NCBI GenBank assembly: GCA_003194525.1
Contig: NBIV01000211.1
Location: 62,001 to 126,000, forward strand
Origin: Gracilariopsis chorda
Taxonomy: Eukaryota > Rhodophyta > Florideophyceae > Gracilariales > Gracilariaceae
Direction of reading: 5' to 3'
Length of the DNA stretch: 64,000 nt
Shown here one piece after another: positions 1-10,000 of this stretch. Under the pieces are notes generated by a model. The model was given only the letters and a program-made list of their open reading frames with translations. It did not search any database and was not told the origin of the DNA. Each line of letters opens with the position of its first letter. Position 1 is the first letter of the stretch. The translations under genes and the position numbers were made by a program.

Positions 1-2
1 GC

Positions 3-320
3 GGGTATGACAACTTCTTCGTGGCCAGTACTACTACGCCTCCGGAGGAGGTGATATCGTCGCTGGCAACGTTCAAGTACGAGCGCGGGGAATCGCACGG
101 GGTGCAGTTGGAAGTGTTAAGCAATCAACCAGGATTCCAAATGTACACGGCCAACGGGTATGACGGCAGGGAAGAAGGAGGGTTTGAACAGTACGGAAGT
201 GTGGCGATTGAACCGAGTCTTCTGATTGACGGCGGCAACCAGGAAAGTTTCCCCACGATTGAACTGGCGCAGGATGAATCGAGGATGCAGCGAATTGTGT
301 ACAAGTTGAGCGAGTGGTAA
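3..320 (+). CDS. Aldose 1-epimerase (galactose mutarotase), C-terminal part
   Basis: The reading frame is open from the left edge, so this is the last ~105 residues of a longer gene. It begins with GYDNFFV, which matches the G-Y-D-x-x-F-V motif of galactose mutarotases (the Asp-His or Asp-Asn region near the active site). It then has LEVLSNQPGFQMYTANGYDG, the family's 'xxVxTxQPGxQxYTGN' strand, followed by a block resembling 'NxxxFPxxxLxPG' and a final YKLSEW strand. Such enzymes interconvert alpha and beta anomers of galactose or glucose in the cytosol. The tail carrying the catalytic-Glu region is altered (VAIEPSLLIDGGNQESFP), but the order of blocks is right. The GTG at base 21 lies inside the conserved motif and is not the real start. 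The gene ends tail-to-tail with the AMPK-beta gene 217 bp away. Confidence 0.8.
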   Translation, partial: GYDNFFVASTTTPPEEVISSLATFKYERGESHGVQLEVLSNQPGFQMYTANGYDGREEGGFEQYGSVAIEPSLLIDGGNQESFPTIELAQDESRMQRIVYKLSEW

Positions 321-537
321 TTTGGGGGGGTAGGAAATGAATATTGTGACATGACGGTAAGACTATACACATGAGCAAGACGTAAAAGTAGGCGATACAA
401 CAGAAGCAGATTGTATTTTTTTTTTTTTTCTGCTAGCTTTTGGATGGAGGTGACGAGGGTGGGGGGCGGTATGTTTGATGCACGAGGGGGTGTGGAAAGG
501 CGCAGGTGTTTGCGTGTGGGTATGGTGGCTTTGTGCG

Positions 538-1545
538 CTATGAAGGGTGTGATGAGACAAAACGGTGTGGGTCATCTTTGCGAGCATCGTGTTGCTGTGG
601 TTGTGGTTGTGGGGCAGAGGTGACAAAGACGGTATTAATAAGCTTTCCATAATGGCGAGAGGTATGAGAGAAAGAGCGCAAAGACGGATTTGAAGAGCGT
701 GCAACGTAAAGGTGATCAACGGAGACGTGCGAAAAAAATGGACGCGAAGATCGATGTTGAGGATGATGTTTGGTGATTACAGACGGTGCATGTGGGGAAA
801 GTGGGGCTACCTTGGGACTGATGTCATCCGGAAGCGGCTTCAAACAGCGGTGTTCAAGAAATGGAGGTAGTAGGGGAGGGTCTGTTGACAGGGATGAATT
901 GAGGGTAGATTGATCGTAGGATGAGGTGGGAGATGATGGAGGATGCTCTGTGAGAGGTGTGGATACATCGAACTGAGGATCGACGGGAAGTATGGTTATC
1001 AAGTTGTTGTTGTTTCCGTGAGCGTCGGTTGTTGTGGGCAGGTTGGGGGCGCATTGCCAGGTGTTGTCGACAAAGTACTTGAACTGAAATTGACCGCAGG
1101 GAATGTAGACGAGTGCCATGTGATGTTGGCCGTTCTTACTCATGGGGGTTTTGAGCTTCCAGTCATCCCAGGCGCCCGCGACGAAGACGTGTCTGCCGCC
1201 AAAGCTCCAGTGAAACATGGTTGGCACGAGGTCGTCATCGCGGGGCTCCTCCTCTGGTTGAGCGTCGGTGGCGGCGGCGGGGTGCAGCGAGGAAGGATGC
1301 GGAACGACGTGGTCTGCGTTGCTGCCGCATGTGTGGAGGGAAGAGGATAGCAGCGCTGACGAATGCGCTGAACACGGCGCTGAGGAGGAGTGGCAGGAGC
1401 GAGTACAGGCGGAACAAACGGCGTGCAACGGTGCGTCGGTGGTGGTAGTGGCGGCGGCGGCGGCGGCGGCGGAGGCGGAGGCGGTTGGATTGGGGGGTGA
1501 GTCGAGGGCTAGAGGAGCGTAATGGCGGCTGGTGGTGGCGCCCAT
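538..1545 (-). CDS. AMPK/SNF1 complex beta subunit
   Basis: This 335-residue protein is the scaffold of the energy-sensing SNF1/AMPK kinase. Residues ~108-186 form a CBM48 glycogen-binding domain: VFVAGAWDDW, the Lys in QFQFKYFVD, Trp163 (NTW) and the Asn run at 178-181 match the known sugar-contacting W/K/W/N positions. Residues ~222-312 match the C-terminal ASC domain that binds alpha and gamma: PPLLPPFL, VDHLYVA, then HTSRHYGKLINTVFVTSAP. The ATG at 1545 was chosen because it gives MGATTS, a consensus N-myristoylation start as in animal beta subunits. The frame stays open upstream to 2040, but that stretch is GC-rich antisense to the next gene. Residues 20-100 are Ala/Ser/Thr-rich and probably disordered. 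No intron is needed. Confidence 0.88.
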   Translation of the reverse strand: MGATTSRHYAPLALDSPPNPTASASAAAAAAATTTTDAPLHAVCSACTRSCHSSSAPCSAHSSALLSSSLHTCGSNADHVVPHPSSLHPAAATDAQPEEEPRDDDLVPTMFHWSFGGRHVFVAGAWDDWKLKTPMSKNGQHHMALVYIPCGQFQFKYFVDNTWQCAPNLPTTTDAHGNNNNLITILPVDPQFDVSTPLTEHPPSSPTSSYDQSTLNSSLSTDPPLLPPFLEHRCLKPLPDDISPKVAPLSPHAPSVITKHHPQHRSSRPFFSHVSVDHLYVARSSNPSLRSFSHTSRHYGKLINTVFVTSAPQPQPQQHDARKDDPHRFVSSHPS

Positions 1546-1978
1546 CGCGGCGCGACAAGCACTCATGCAAGCGCGACTGTGGGTGGGGGTGGGGGAGAGG
1601 GCGGATGCGGGATATGCGGAGAGCGGCGCACGACGAACGGCACTGCTTTTGCCATACGTGGTATCCAGCAGATATCTCTCTGCTCTACTCCACAAATCGG
1701 GCGGAGCCCGGAGGCTGCGGAGGCGCCAACGCGCGCCAACTGCAGACGCAGCGCCACCGCCACGCACGACGCCCATTGGCGCAAGTGCGGAAAGCATGTG
1801 CCGCGCGTCATATCCGCGCCCCCCCGCGCTGGCCACGTCGCCGCGCTGGCCACGTGGGGGCGGTCTTGCCCAACCGAAAGCCTGCGCCCCGCCACCGCGC
1901 GCGTGCGGAAAGCGCCGCCCTGGCCCCGCGCCACTGAGGCGCGCAGCGTTCTCCCTCGCGGCAGCCCCGCAGCTCGTC
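1546..1978. promoter_or_regulatory. Shared divergent promoter region of AMPK-beta and RNase III
   Basis: About 430 bp of very GC-rich sequence lies between two start codons pointing away from each other. Reading frames happen to be open on both strands through it, but nothing in them resembles a protein family. I see no clear TATA box. Its role as a bidirectional promoter is inferred from gene arrangement only. Confidence 0.45.
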
Positions 1979-3097
1979 ATGTTGGCCGCGGCGTTCGCGA
2001 CGGCGTTCGGCGTGATCCGCCCGCCGCGCGCGTGGCGCACCGCCGCAGACTCGCTGCTGCTCGCCGCCCCGCCCGCAGTCGTCGCGAAGCGCGCACAGCC
2101 CCCTGTTCACGTCCTGTCCGAGGCGCAGCTTGACCGCGTGCAGCACATCTTGCAGCACAACTTCCGCACCCCCGCCCTTCTGGCACACGCGCTCACGCAC
2201 CGTTCCGTCGTAAACGCCTCCACCTCGCGCAGCGCCTTCTACCAAGTGCGTCAGCAGCGCTTCGAGATCACCTCCAATAACGAACGACTTGAGCTCCTGG
2301 GCGATCGCGTTCTCGCCTTGATTGTCCTCGATTCGCTCTTTCATCGCGACCCGCATACCTCGGAAGGCCAACTCAGCGCTGTGTCGCATACACTTGTCGC
2401 CCGAAAAACAGTCCATCAATGCTGCGTCGCTCTCGGACTGGACGCCTTCTTACTTGAAGCCGACGCTCTGCGCGGTACAGCAGGCTCTCGCTACGGCGAT
2501 TGCTTTGAGGTGCGTCACTGCCAGACTCCCCGATTCCCACTCCCTGTTTTGCTCACCTGTCTTTCGTGCATCACCCCCCCCACCCCCACCGCCGCGTATG
2601 AACAGGCATTGCTCGGCGCCCTCTTTCTGGACGGCGGGTACCAAGCTGCGCACAATTTTTATACCTCGCGTGTATTCCCGCTCTGCCAACATCAACTGAA
2701 TCAAGCCCTGCTCAAACCCTGCCAGAAGCGATCACTCCAAGAGCATCTAGTCCGCTCCGGACTACCAGCGCCGCGAATGGGCACCCAATTAACTTATGTC
2801 ACCACAAACCATGACCAATCCACCCGAGTTTTCACGCGCGCTATCAACTTATTCGGACGCCATGTCAGCCAGGGAAAGGCACCAAATATACAAGATGCTG
2901 ACCAGACTGCCGCGCAGCTACTTCTCGATCGACTTCGTCGCTGCAAACCTGCCTCCACTACCTGCTTGCTTATTCGCTTGGCTCGACAGGCAAATGATCA
3001 ATACTCGCTTGAAAAGCTGCAACAAGTTCGTGCCGCACAACTTGCTACGGGAGCTGCGTTGGATCAATGCTCTCCACAACCTTCATCTCCCTCATGA
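1979..3097 (+). CDS. Ribonuclease III with one short intron
   Basis: A double-strand-specific ribonuclease of about 340 residues after splicing of 2510..2605. The RNase III domain shows ALTHRS, then the signature NERLELLGD (residues 101-109), with catalytic Glu102/Glu105/Asp109. The second motif, GDCFEALLGALFLDGGY, forms across the splice junction and supplies Asp174 and Glu177, so all metal-binding acidic residues are present. A degenerate dsRNA-binding domain follows (KRSLQEHLV ... GRHVSQGKAPN ... QTAAQLLLDRL). The ATG at 1979 gives an Ala/Arg-rich, acid-poor leader of ~40 residues that could be an organelle transit peptide (inference). The frame is open further upstream to 1532, but that part overlaps the AMPK-beta start and looks non-coding. 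One catalytic domain plus one dsRBD is the bacterial/organellar layout, not the Dicer layout. Confidence 0.87.
   Translation: MLAAAFATAFGVIRPPRAWRTAADSLLLAAPPAVVAKRAQPPVHVLSEAQLDRVQHILQHNFRTPALLAHALTHRSVVNASTSRSAFYQVRQQRFEITSNNERLELLGDRVLALIVLDSLFHRDPHTSEGQLSAVSHTLVARKTVHQCCVALGLDAFLLEADALRGTAGSRYGDCFEVRHCQTPRFPLPVLLTCLSCITPPTPTAAYEQALLGALFLDGGYQAAHNFYTSRVFPLCQHQLNQALLKPCQKRSLQEHLVRSGLPAPRMGTQLTYVTTNHDQSTRVFTRAINLFGRHVSQGKAPNIQDADQTAAQLLLDRLRRCKPASTTCLLIRLARQANDQYSLEKLQQVRAAQLATGAALDQCSPQPSSPS
2510..2605 (+). other. Predicted 96-nt spliceosomal intron in RNase III gene
   Basis: It begins GTGCGT directly after a GAG codon and ends AACAG, with a pyrimidine-rich second half. Its length is divisible by three and it holds no stop, so the frame is open either way. 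Removing it makes the conserved E-A-L-L-G-A motif exact; leaving it in splits that motif with 32 low-complexity residues. Confidence 0.82.
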
Positions 3098-3384
3098 CCC
3101 CTGCATATCGCTTGTCCGCGCTCAATAACAACCTCGCCTGCGCTTCCATCTTCATTGTTCTTTTCTGTTCTCTCGTTAATTCTTGTTCCTTTTCTCAACC
3201 GTATCGTCTTCTCATGCGTTCTTTCTCTTGTCCTTTCCCACCACACCACAGCACACCATCACTGCTTCCATACCGCGATATGTGCGCGCACAAATACACG
3301 AGCAAACTCACACCATGCCCACCAAACCATGTTTGTGCTCTATCGTCCACTGCCTTCAACTGAACATCAACATTGGTGTGTCCC

Positions 3385-4458
3385 TCAAAGTCCTACTCGC
3401 ACAGCCATCTCGAGTAGCTTTTCTTCTACTCCACTTCCGTATCGCACCGCAAACGTGCTGAACCACAAGTCCTCCGTGTTTGACTTAATCAACAGCCCAA
3501 CACGATATCTTGGACTGTTCACGCGACTCATCCTCGAGCTGCACGCTACCATGTCACAGTAAGTGCTCATCATCATGGGCCGCCTTTTGTAGACCACCAT
3601 ATGACCCGGTGTGGCACAGTTTTCCTCAGAGTCACACAACACACGCGCCCATCGATGTGTTCGGTACAACAACTGATCTTGCTGAAGATGTTGTAATAAA
3701 CCCACATCAACACATCCGCCTGTTATCTCTTTCGGGGCTTGGGCCCATTGCTCGGGGCGCCGCGGTATTTGTTTGGCCCCTAGCATTCGTTTTAAGCTGC
3801 CTGTGTAGTTTTCTACGACGCACATGGCAGTACGGAGGGGAAGGTCCGTTAAAACAGGGCGGCATACCTCCTTGACGTCACAGTCGGAGCTCATTGAACA
3901 AAATGGATTCAGGGCCAAGCATTCACATCCAGACAAAGAACGGCAGAACGAAATGTGTCGCCCTGCTTCACTGAATCTTATGCATTTTCGTGGGCTCTTG
4001 CAGTCGTCGTTAGAGCGACAATCTTCACCGTTGCGACCTGATCCAGTGCTTGGTACTTGTTCACCATCCCAGATGGAAGGTAATACTCCTAGAATGTTGG
4101 CTGTTCTTGACGTGCATACATCAACATTCATGCCGCTGACATTGAGAGAAATACAAACTTCACCTTGTTCGCAATCTCCGGTTCGGTTACAAACAACAAA
4201 CTCCTCGAATTTGTGAATGCAATGGCATGGCGCCCTGTTTTCGCACGGTCGTAGGTTCATGCTACCTGAAGCAGCACAGATGCGGGGTACCTTACAGTCT
4301 AGGTCTGCCACACATTGGTCAAAGTTCAGACCGTTGTGGAGTGATGTTTGCAGATGGGATCCAGAGAGCTTGGGAATGTCTGATGTCGCGTATGCTTTTG
4401 AAAGAATGCGCGAAGAGCCTATGAAGAACACGAACCACGAAATGATAAGTGCAAACAT
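3385..4458 (-). CDS. Secreted cysteine-rich protein, family unknown
   Basis: The 357-residue protein starts with a clear signal peptide (hydrophobic MFALIISWFVFFIGSS). Residues ~45-235 carry three irregular Cys-rich modules, each with a pattern like C-x(4-5)-D-C-x(4)-R-x-C ... C-x-C, and spacing such as CVADLDCKVPRIC and CRSNDDCKSPRKC. Asn-linked glycosylation sites (NRT, NVS, NYT) fit an extracellular or cell-wall protein. I do not recognise the family. The last ~100 residues lie in a dispersed repeat also found near 50.2-50.5 kb, so the C-terminus may be borrowed from a repeat or the true gene may end earlier. It converges on RNase III with 287 bp between them. A decayed paralogue lies at 49.8-52.1 kb. 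Confidence 0.6.
   Translation of the reverse strand: MFALIISWFVFFIGSSRILSKAYATSDIPKLSGSHLQTSLHNGLNFDQCVADLDCKVPRICAASGSMNLRPCENRAPCHCIHKFEEFVVCNRTGDCEQGEVCISLNVSGMNVDVCTSRTANILGVLPSIWDGEQVPSTGSGRNGEDCRSNDDCKSPRKCIRFSEAGRHISFCRSLSGCECLALNPFCSMSSDCDVKEVCRPVLTDLPLRTAMCVVENYTGSLKRMLGAKQIPRRPEQWAQAPKEITGGCVDVGLLQHLQQDQLLYRTHRWARVLCDSEENCATPGHMVVYKRRPMMMSTYCDMVACSSRMSRVNSPRYRVGLLIKSNTEDLWFSTFAVRYGSGVEEKLLEMAVRVGL
3421..3712. repeat. Dispersed repeat, copy 1 (partner near 50.2-50.5 kb)
   Basis: About 290 bp align by eye at roughly 85% identity, same orientation, with 50222..50519. Shared blocks include 'agtgctcatcatcatgggcc' and 'cacgcgcccatcgatgtgtt'. The conserved minus-strand peptide includes THRWARVLCDS and MMMSTYCDMV. 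It is either the 3' end of the Cys-rich gene family or a mobile repeat captured by it. Confidence 0.7.
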
Positions 4459-5330
4459 CTCTCAAATGCCGTAATGATGTGCATGTGCCGTTCAGAGCTT
4501 AACCTCGACTGTTATACTTTGATGAGTCTTGAAGGTTTTACCGACAAGAAACGCTACATGCTACGGGACAACAATATTCAAATCATGTAACAGTAATCTC
4601 GGATAGACTGGAAGCTGAACCTTTATCGAGGGCATTCTCTCATCGTATGAACTCTTCTCAAGTGTATCCCTTGGCAACAGGTGATTTCATCTCCGGTTTT
4701 TGCTACACGTAACCCTTTACCAACCGTAACAAATAGGATTGCCACCATGAAACTGTGGATACTGGATCGTGCTTCTCGACAAGTTATCTGTGTATTCTGT
4801 GTAAGATTGCTACCTGTCCTCCTGGGCATACTGTGTATAACACCGGACTCAAGAAAATAGAATGAAGTGGCCCTCTCCCCCTCCGCTCCTCACGCTCTTT
4901 AATGGTGACGTGTCTACCTTCGTACGTACGCCGTACAGAGAACAGAAGGTTGGCTTTCGTGCGTTGTGTTTCGGCGCCAAAATCTGGGATAGACGAGTGG
5001 AGGGGTGGGGGCTCGAACACTTTAATTAGTGCCACCCAGGAGCATGTGGCACACCTTGACGGAGGGATTTCAAGAGCAGCCGTTCCACACATCCGTAGCA
5101 GGCGTGCTCCTTCTAAGAATGTATAGCGCCCTTTGCTGCTCATTGATTTCATTTTACGCACTGAAAGGACCATTGCAACAACAATTTCTTACAAAGCATT
5201 CCGCTTTGAGTACGATCTAACAGCGAGTGGAGTGAGTGACGACGAAGTTCGCAATAGCACATCAGAAAGAGTGTTTCTGATATTATTGGTGCACACTCTT
5301 ACTGTGAAAGGTGTGGAGGGTGTTCCCCCC

Positions 5331-5362
5331 GGCCGGTGGTGCTCAGGTCAGCACCGCCGGCC
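5331..5362. repeat. GC-rich hairpin
   Basis: Arms of 13 bp (GGCCGGTGGTGCT and AGCACCGCCGGCC) around a 6-nt loop, with one wobble position. It has no T-run after it that would suggest a Pol III terminator, and its function is unknown. Confidence 0.7.
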
Positions 5363-5414
5363 GCTCTTTATAGTCCTACAATTCTAATTAAAATGTATGT
5401 AATTAGGAGAGGTC

Positions 5415-5455
5415 TGCATTTGTAATCAAGAGAGTTGGACAAGATTACAAATGCA
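5415..5455. repeat. Perfect 13-bp inverted repeat
   Basis: TGCATTTGTAATC and its exact complement are separated by 15 nt. It could be the end of a small foldback or MITE; no partner end is visible nearby. Confidence 0.65.
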
Positions 5456-5643
5456 ACTGACACTGAATTACAACAGCCGATAGTGCAGCCGTACAATTGC
5501 GTGTCCTCACACTTACACAGAACCTTTCGGGAAAAGACGTTTATGATCGCTGTATTGTAGAATGGTCAATATTCTTAGAGTGATAGGTAAACAAACCTCC
5601 TCCCGCGCTTCTGGAAGAGAGCTGACACGCAATAGAGCACGCA

Positions 5644-5780
5644 TCTAGACGGACGCAGAATTGTTCTGGTCCACTGATTGGAACGTGCGTCACGAGCCAC
5701 ACGTTCCAACAGTATAAATAAAAGGCCCCCTTCTGTACCCCTTTGAATGAAGGGGGCAAGGAGAGAGAGAAACAGCTACA
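5644..5780 (+). repeat. Copia 5' LTR (137 bp)
   Basis: Its end is CTACA, pairing with the TGTAG start seen in the 3' copy. A TATAAATA box lies at 5713..5720 and overlaps a possible AATAAA signal. The 5-bp duplication ACGCA precedes it. Confidence 0.92.
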
Positions 5781-5797
5781 TGGTAGCATCGCTCTGG
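5781..5797 (+). promoter_or_regulatory. Probable tRNA primer-binding site
   Basis: TGGTAGCATCGCTCTGG follows the LTR directly. It resembles the TGGTATCAGAGC-type sites complementary to initiator methionine tRNA that Copia elements use. The exact tRNA is not known here. Confidence 0.65.
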
Positions 5798-6186
5798 GTG
5801 AACCGACACCCAGGGGATTATAGAGCCGTATATACAAAACATATCGATAACGGCCGCCGCCGAGCGCCCGATCAGCCTCAGCGCGAACGAATATAATCAA
5901 GAGTCTCACGAGTGCATCCCTGTGCCGCGCTACCCTGACGCCGGAGTCAACCCCCTCACCGCGGCGCCGCTCGTGCCCGCGGCGTCTACGCTGCAGGCCT
6001 AGGCGCTTCTACGCCGGATATCTGCCAGCGCGCCGCTTTACCTATAAGCCTTTCCCTACGACGCTGTGCCAAAGTTCTCTTTCTCCCCTCCCCTGTCGTG
6101 CGGCCGCGCTGCTTCAGAGTACTACCGCCCTAACGCTCCCCCTTCCCCCCCGCCCGGCGAAGCTCTACAAATCACCCCCCGCATCA

Positions 6187-6420
6187 CTAAAGACGAAGAG
6201 CCGGCCCTTCCCCCCCCCTTCCGGCCCGGCATTAAGGGCAAGTGTGCGCCCGCTCTGCCACCTCCCCCACCCTCGTGGAAACCGAAAAAGAAGAGTATGC
6301 CCCCCCCCCCTCCCCCCCCCTCCCGCCCAGCATTAAGGGCAAGTGTGCGCCTGCTCTGCCACCTTCCTCCCCCGCGGACACTGACAAAGAAGAGTGGGCC
6401 CTCCCCCCTGCCCCCCGCAC
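6187..6420 (+). repeat. Tandem ~98-bp units in the Copia leader
   Basis: About two and a half units, each with 'aaagaagag', a long C tract and 'gcattaagggcaagtgtgcg', start near 6187, 6285 and 6383. The C tracts make the other strand strongly G-rich. The array lies in the untranslated leader. Confidence 0.75.
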
Positions 6421-7094
6421 GCACTCTATCACAACCGGGTAAGAGCCGACCGTAAGACCTGAGTAAGGCCTCGCTACCGATTACCCCGTAAGGGAAGTTC
6501 GGCACATAAGAGGAGAGAAAAAAAGTCCCGAACAGGGCCTCCGCCGCTATTACCCCGGAAGGGAAGTTAGTTCTTGGCCGAGCTAAGATTCGCAAGCCGA
6601 ATACCGGTTGGGAATCGACTGGGGACTTGAACTAAACCGGCGGGTTGCGCACTTGCCGTATAACCGGCTCCGCTGGGGTGAGTGTTGCGCTCGTTCGGGG
6701 ACAGGGTGTCTCGTCGTTCGGCCCGGACCTTAGTAAGGACAAGAACTTTATACGGAGTACATCTCGCCGCGCAAGCAGCCGCAAGGATCTAGAGGGAGTG
6801 TATTGGTAAAGGCATATCTACTGGTCATTAACCATTCCCTGGACGATCCGTACGTTACACGCACCTTAGTCCTGGATTGCGCAGGACATAGACAGACAGC
6901 TGAAAGCGCACCTCACCGAGAGAGTCTAACTCGGAGCCAGGGGTCTGACCCTTAGGGTACCAGAGATAGTATCTCTTCTCAGTGGGCCCTGCTACTCAAA
7001 GAGTGGCAGAAGGATCCCTCGCCCGGTAGGGGACCGGTGAAGTATATAAACGATCTGCCCCTCTGGATAAGACTCGCGTCGAGAACACTCCGCG

Positions 7095-10000
7095 ATGGAC
7101 ACAGAGCGAGAATACGACAATAAAAGAATACCCCGACTACAGGGGAGCGCCGACTACTACACTTGGCGCATCTACGTGAGGGATCTTATGCACTCATCGC
7201 AATCCCTTTTCGTCCTCACCGAACCTCGACCCACCGAGGGAAGCGCAGCAACCCGAAAGCGCTGGGACGATGCCGATCGCAAAGCACGCTCCGTGATCGT
7301 GCAAAACCTTGGAACACAACCGATTGTCGCTGTATCAGAACTCCTGGAAAGGGAGTACTGCTCCGCTTTGGAAGTGTGGACCAAACTAGAGGCCACATAT
7401 AAGAAGGACAACATACAGTCAAAGTTGAACCTTCGCCAAAAGCTTAGCACCATGGCATATAAAGACGGTGAGGACATACAAAATCACCTCATTACCCTTG
7501 AAACCACTTTCTTAGAACTCGCACGCCTAGGCGACCCAGTGAAAGATAAGGAAAGGACCGCCACGTTACGTCGTTCCCTTCCAGAGTCACTGATGGCCAT
7601 CACACTACTGGCTGGCGCTACAAATATGGAATACGACCAGGTGGTATCCCTAGTGCGATCAGAAATGGACCGTAGGGCTCATCGCCCAAACAACACTACG
7701 GCATCGAAACCAAACGACCGAACACACCCATACCCGGCCGCAAAGAACTCTTCACAAGGCAAAAGATAGCACACAAAGCCAAAGAAAAGAGGCGTAAAAT
7801 GTTGGAACTGCGGGCGTATCGGTCACATTCGTTCCGAATGCTGGAGGAAAACCAACAACAAGTCCTCGGAAACCACTCAACACGGTAAAAACAAGAGCAA
7901 TAACACAAACCGCTCGTGGGATTCAAACCGAAATGGGACTAACCAGCAAGGAAACCATGGACAGGATGCCAACCGCAACAACAACAACAACCACAACAAG
8001 CAAAACCAAAACCACCGCGGATTCGTAGCGATCGCCAACGCCAGCGTACATTCCGAGCAACGCACACCGACATGGTTGGACTCAGGAGCAAGTCACGTCT
8101 TCATCAAAGACAAGTCCCTGTTCTGGGAATATCACACAACCCCACCACAAACCGTGAATACTTGCGATAATACATCCGACAGCGTGGGACTTGGGAAAAT
8201 AAAATTACCTTTCGGCGCAAACGGTGTGATGTTACCAGCAAAGCATACCCCAAGCTTCGACTCCAACCTAATCTCCCTCTCCACTCTGGCATCACAAGTA
8301 GACGTCGAATTTTTTACTGAGGCAGAAACCAGCTTCATTATAAAGCACAAGAGCACAGGAGAGGTATTCTTCACATCAAGGCCAAGACACGTACTCTACC
8401 CACTTCCCAACCCCTCACCCTCCCCTATGGCTCACATGGCAATGCGACAGATTGGTGACAACCCTCACGACTGGCATGAGAAACTCGGCCACCCTGGCCG
8501 AGACAAACTACTCAAGTGCGTTGAGACATCTCACGGGGTACCACGATTCTCAAGTGAGGAGGTACGCAACATCATATGCAACCCATGCATACAAGCCGGA
8601 ACAAAACGGGCTCCACTGCAACAAATTGAAAAAACTGCGAGCAGGAACCTCGAACTCTCTCACACCGATCTCAGCGGACCCATCACGCCACCCTCGCTGC
8701 AAGGATCGCGATATATGCAAGTCCTTATCGACGACAGGACAAGGGCGAGTGCCATTTACTTCCTTAGTAAAAAGACACAATACTTCCAATCCATTCGTTG
8801 GTACAAGGCTCGCGCGGAAAACGAGGTGCCTCCGAGTCGAATGTACCGCGTTCGCCTTGATGGGGCGGGTGAGAATCGCTCCGATGACTTCGTCACATAT
8901 GCGATGGAGAATGGCATCATCCTTGAATTCACCCCACCATATGCGCATCAATCAAATGGCGTCGCGGAGAAGACTATTCAAGATCTTTGGAAAGTTGCCC
9001 GCACCTTCCTGTTTGAGTCCAAGTTACCACAGGAACTCTGGGAAGAGGCAATCTCTCACGCAAACTATCTTAGAAATCGACTACCAAACCAACGGGTAGA
9101 CATGAGAGTCCCGTACACCCTGTGGTTTGGTGAGAAGCCTGACTTCACCAACCTATTAAAGTTTGAACAGCCAGGACATGCGTTCATATACAGATCAGAC
9201 ACCGCACCGAATAAGAAGCTACTACCCCGGGCACTTCCTGGTAACTTTGTTGGTATACAAAGTCCCCGCACTATGTACAGGGTATACATCCCATCCACTG
9301 ATAAAGTAATAAAGTGCCGCAAGGCAGACTTCAAAGTAAGCAAGGACAAACTACCATCCTTCAAAGACCTGATCGACTTCTCTTCCCTCCGAAGACAGCA
9401 TGCCGAGGTGAACATGGATGAAGATTCCGAGGAACACCTCGATGCATCGCTGGCACACTTTCTCCTATCCTTCTCACGCTCCGAAGGTCTTAGGGATGAC
9501 GGCAGAGTCCCAAAGAACTTCGACGAAGCGCGGAAGATGAGAGGATGGGCCGAAGCTATCGACAGGGAGTACAATGCCTTGGTAGAAAGAAGGACATGGA
9601 GTCTTGTAGACAGGAAGCCTGGGGTGAAACCTTTACCATTCCTTTGGAGGTTCATTGCCAAACTCCTTAGCGAAGACCCACCTCGTATTCTACCTAAGGC
9701 ACGTTGCGTTGCACAGGGCGACATGCAACGCCCCTACATCGATTTTGACCCTGAGACCCTATACGCAGCGGTTGCGAGACTCGAAACCATCCGCATGGTC
9801 TTTGCAAAAGCCGCAGCACAAGGCTTGATCTTAGAGACCATGGATGTGAGCAACGCGTATCTCTATGGTGATCTAGATGAGCCTCTTACCATGGAGCAAC
9901 CAACTAATTCCTCTGGATCCTCCTTTGTCCCAGAAAAGGTTTGCTTACTCCTAAAATCGATATATGGAGCGAAACAAGCCGGACACATATGGGGCTCATT

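Larger units (their letters stand above)
4459..5643. other. Intergenic region with no supported gene
   Basis: I see no convincing gene. ORFs of up to 129 codons lack family features. Two hairpin-forming inverted repeats lie in its right half (listed separately), just before the Copia insertion. Bases ~4608-4660 weakly resemble 47238-47290 (shared 'tggaagctgaacctt'). Confidence 0.5.

Noticed and set aside
538-2040. Full 500-codon minus-strand frame as the AMPK-beta protein
   Set aside because: The first 165 residues are Arg/Ala/Gly-rich readings of the GC-rich promoter and overlap RNase III; the myristoylation ATG at 1545 fits the family better.
6122-6595. Minus-strand 157-codon frame in the Copia leader
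   Set aside because: It is a Gly/Arg-rich reading of the C-tract tandem repeat with no domain.
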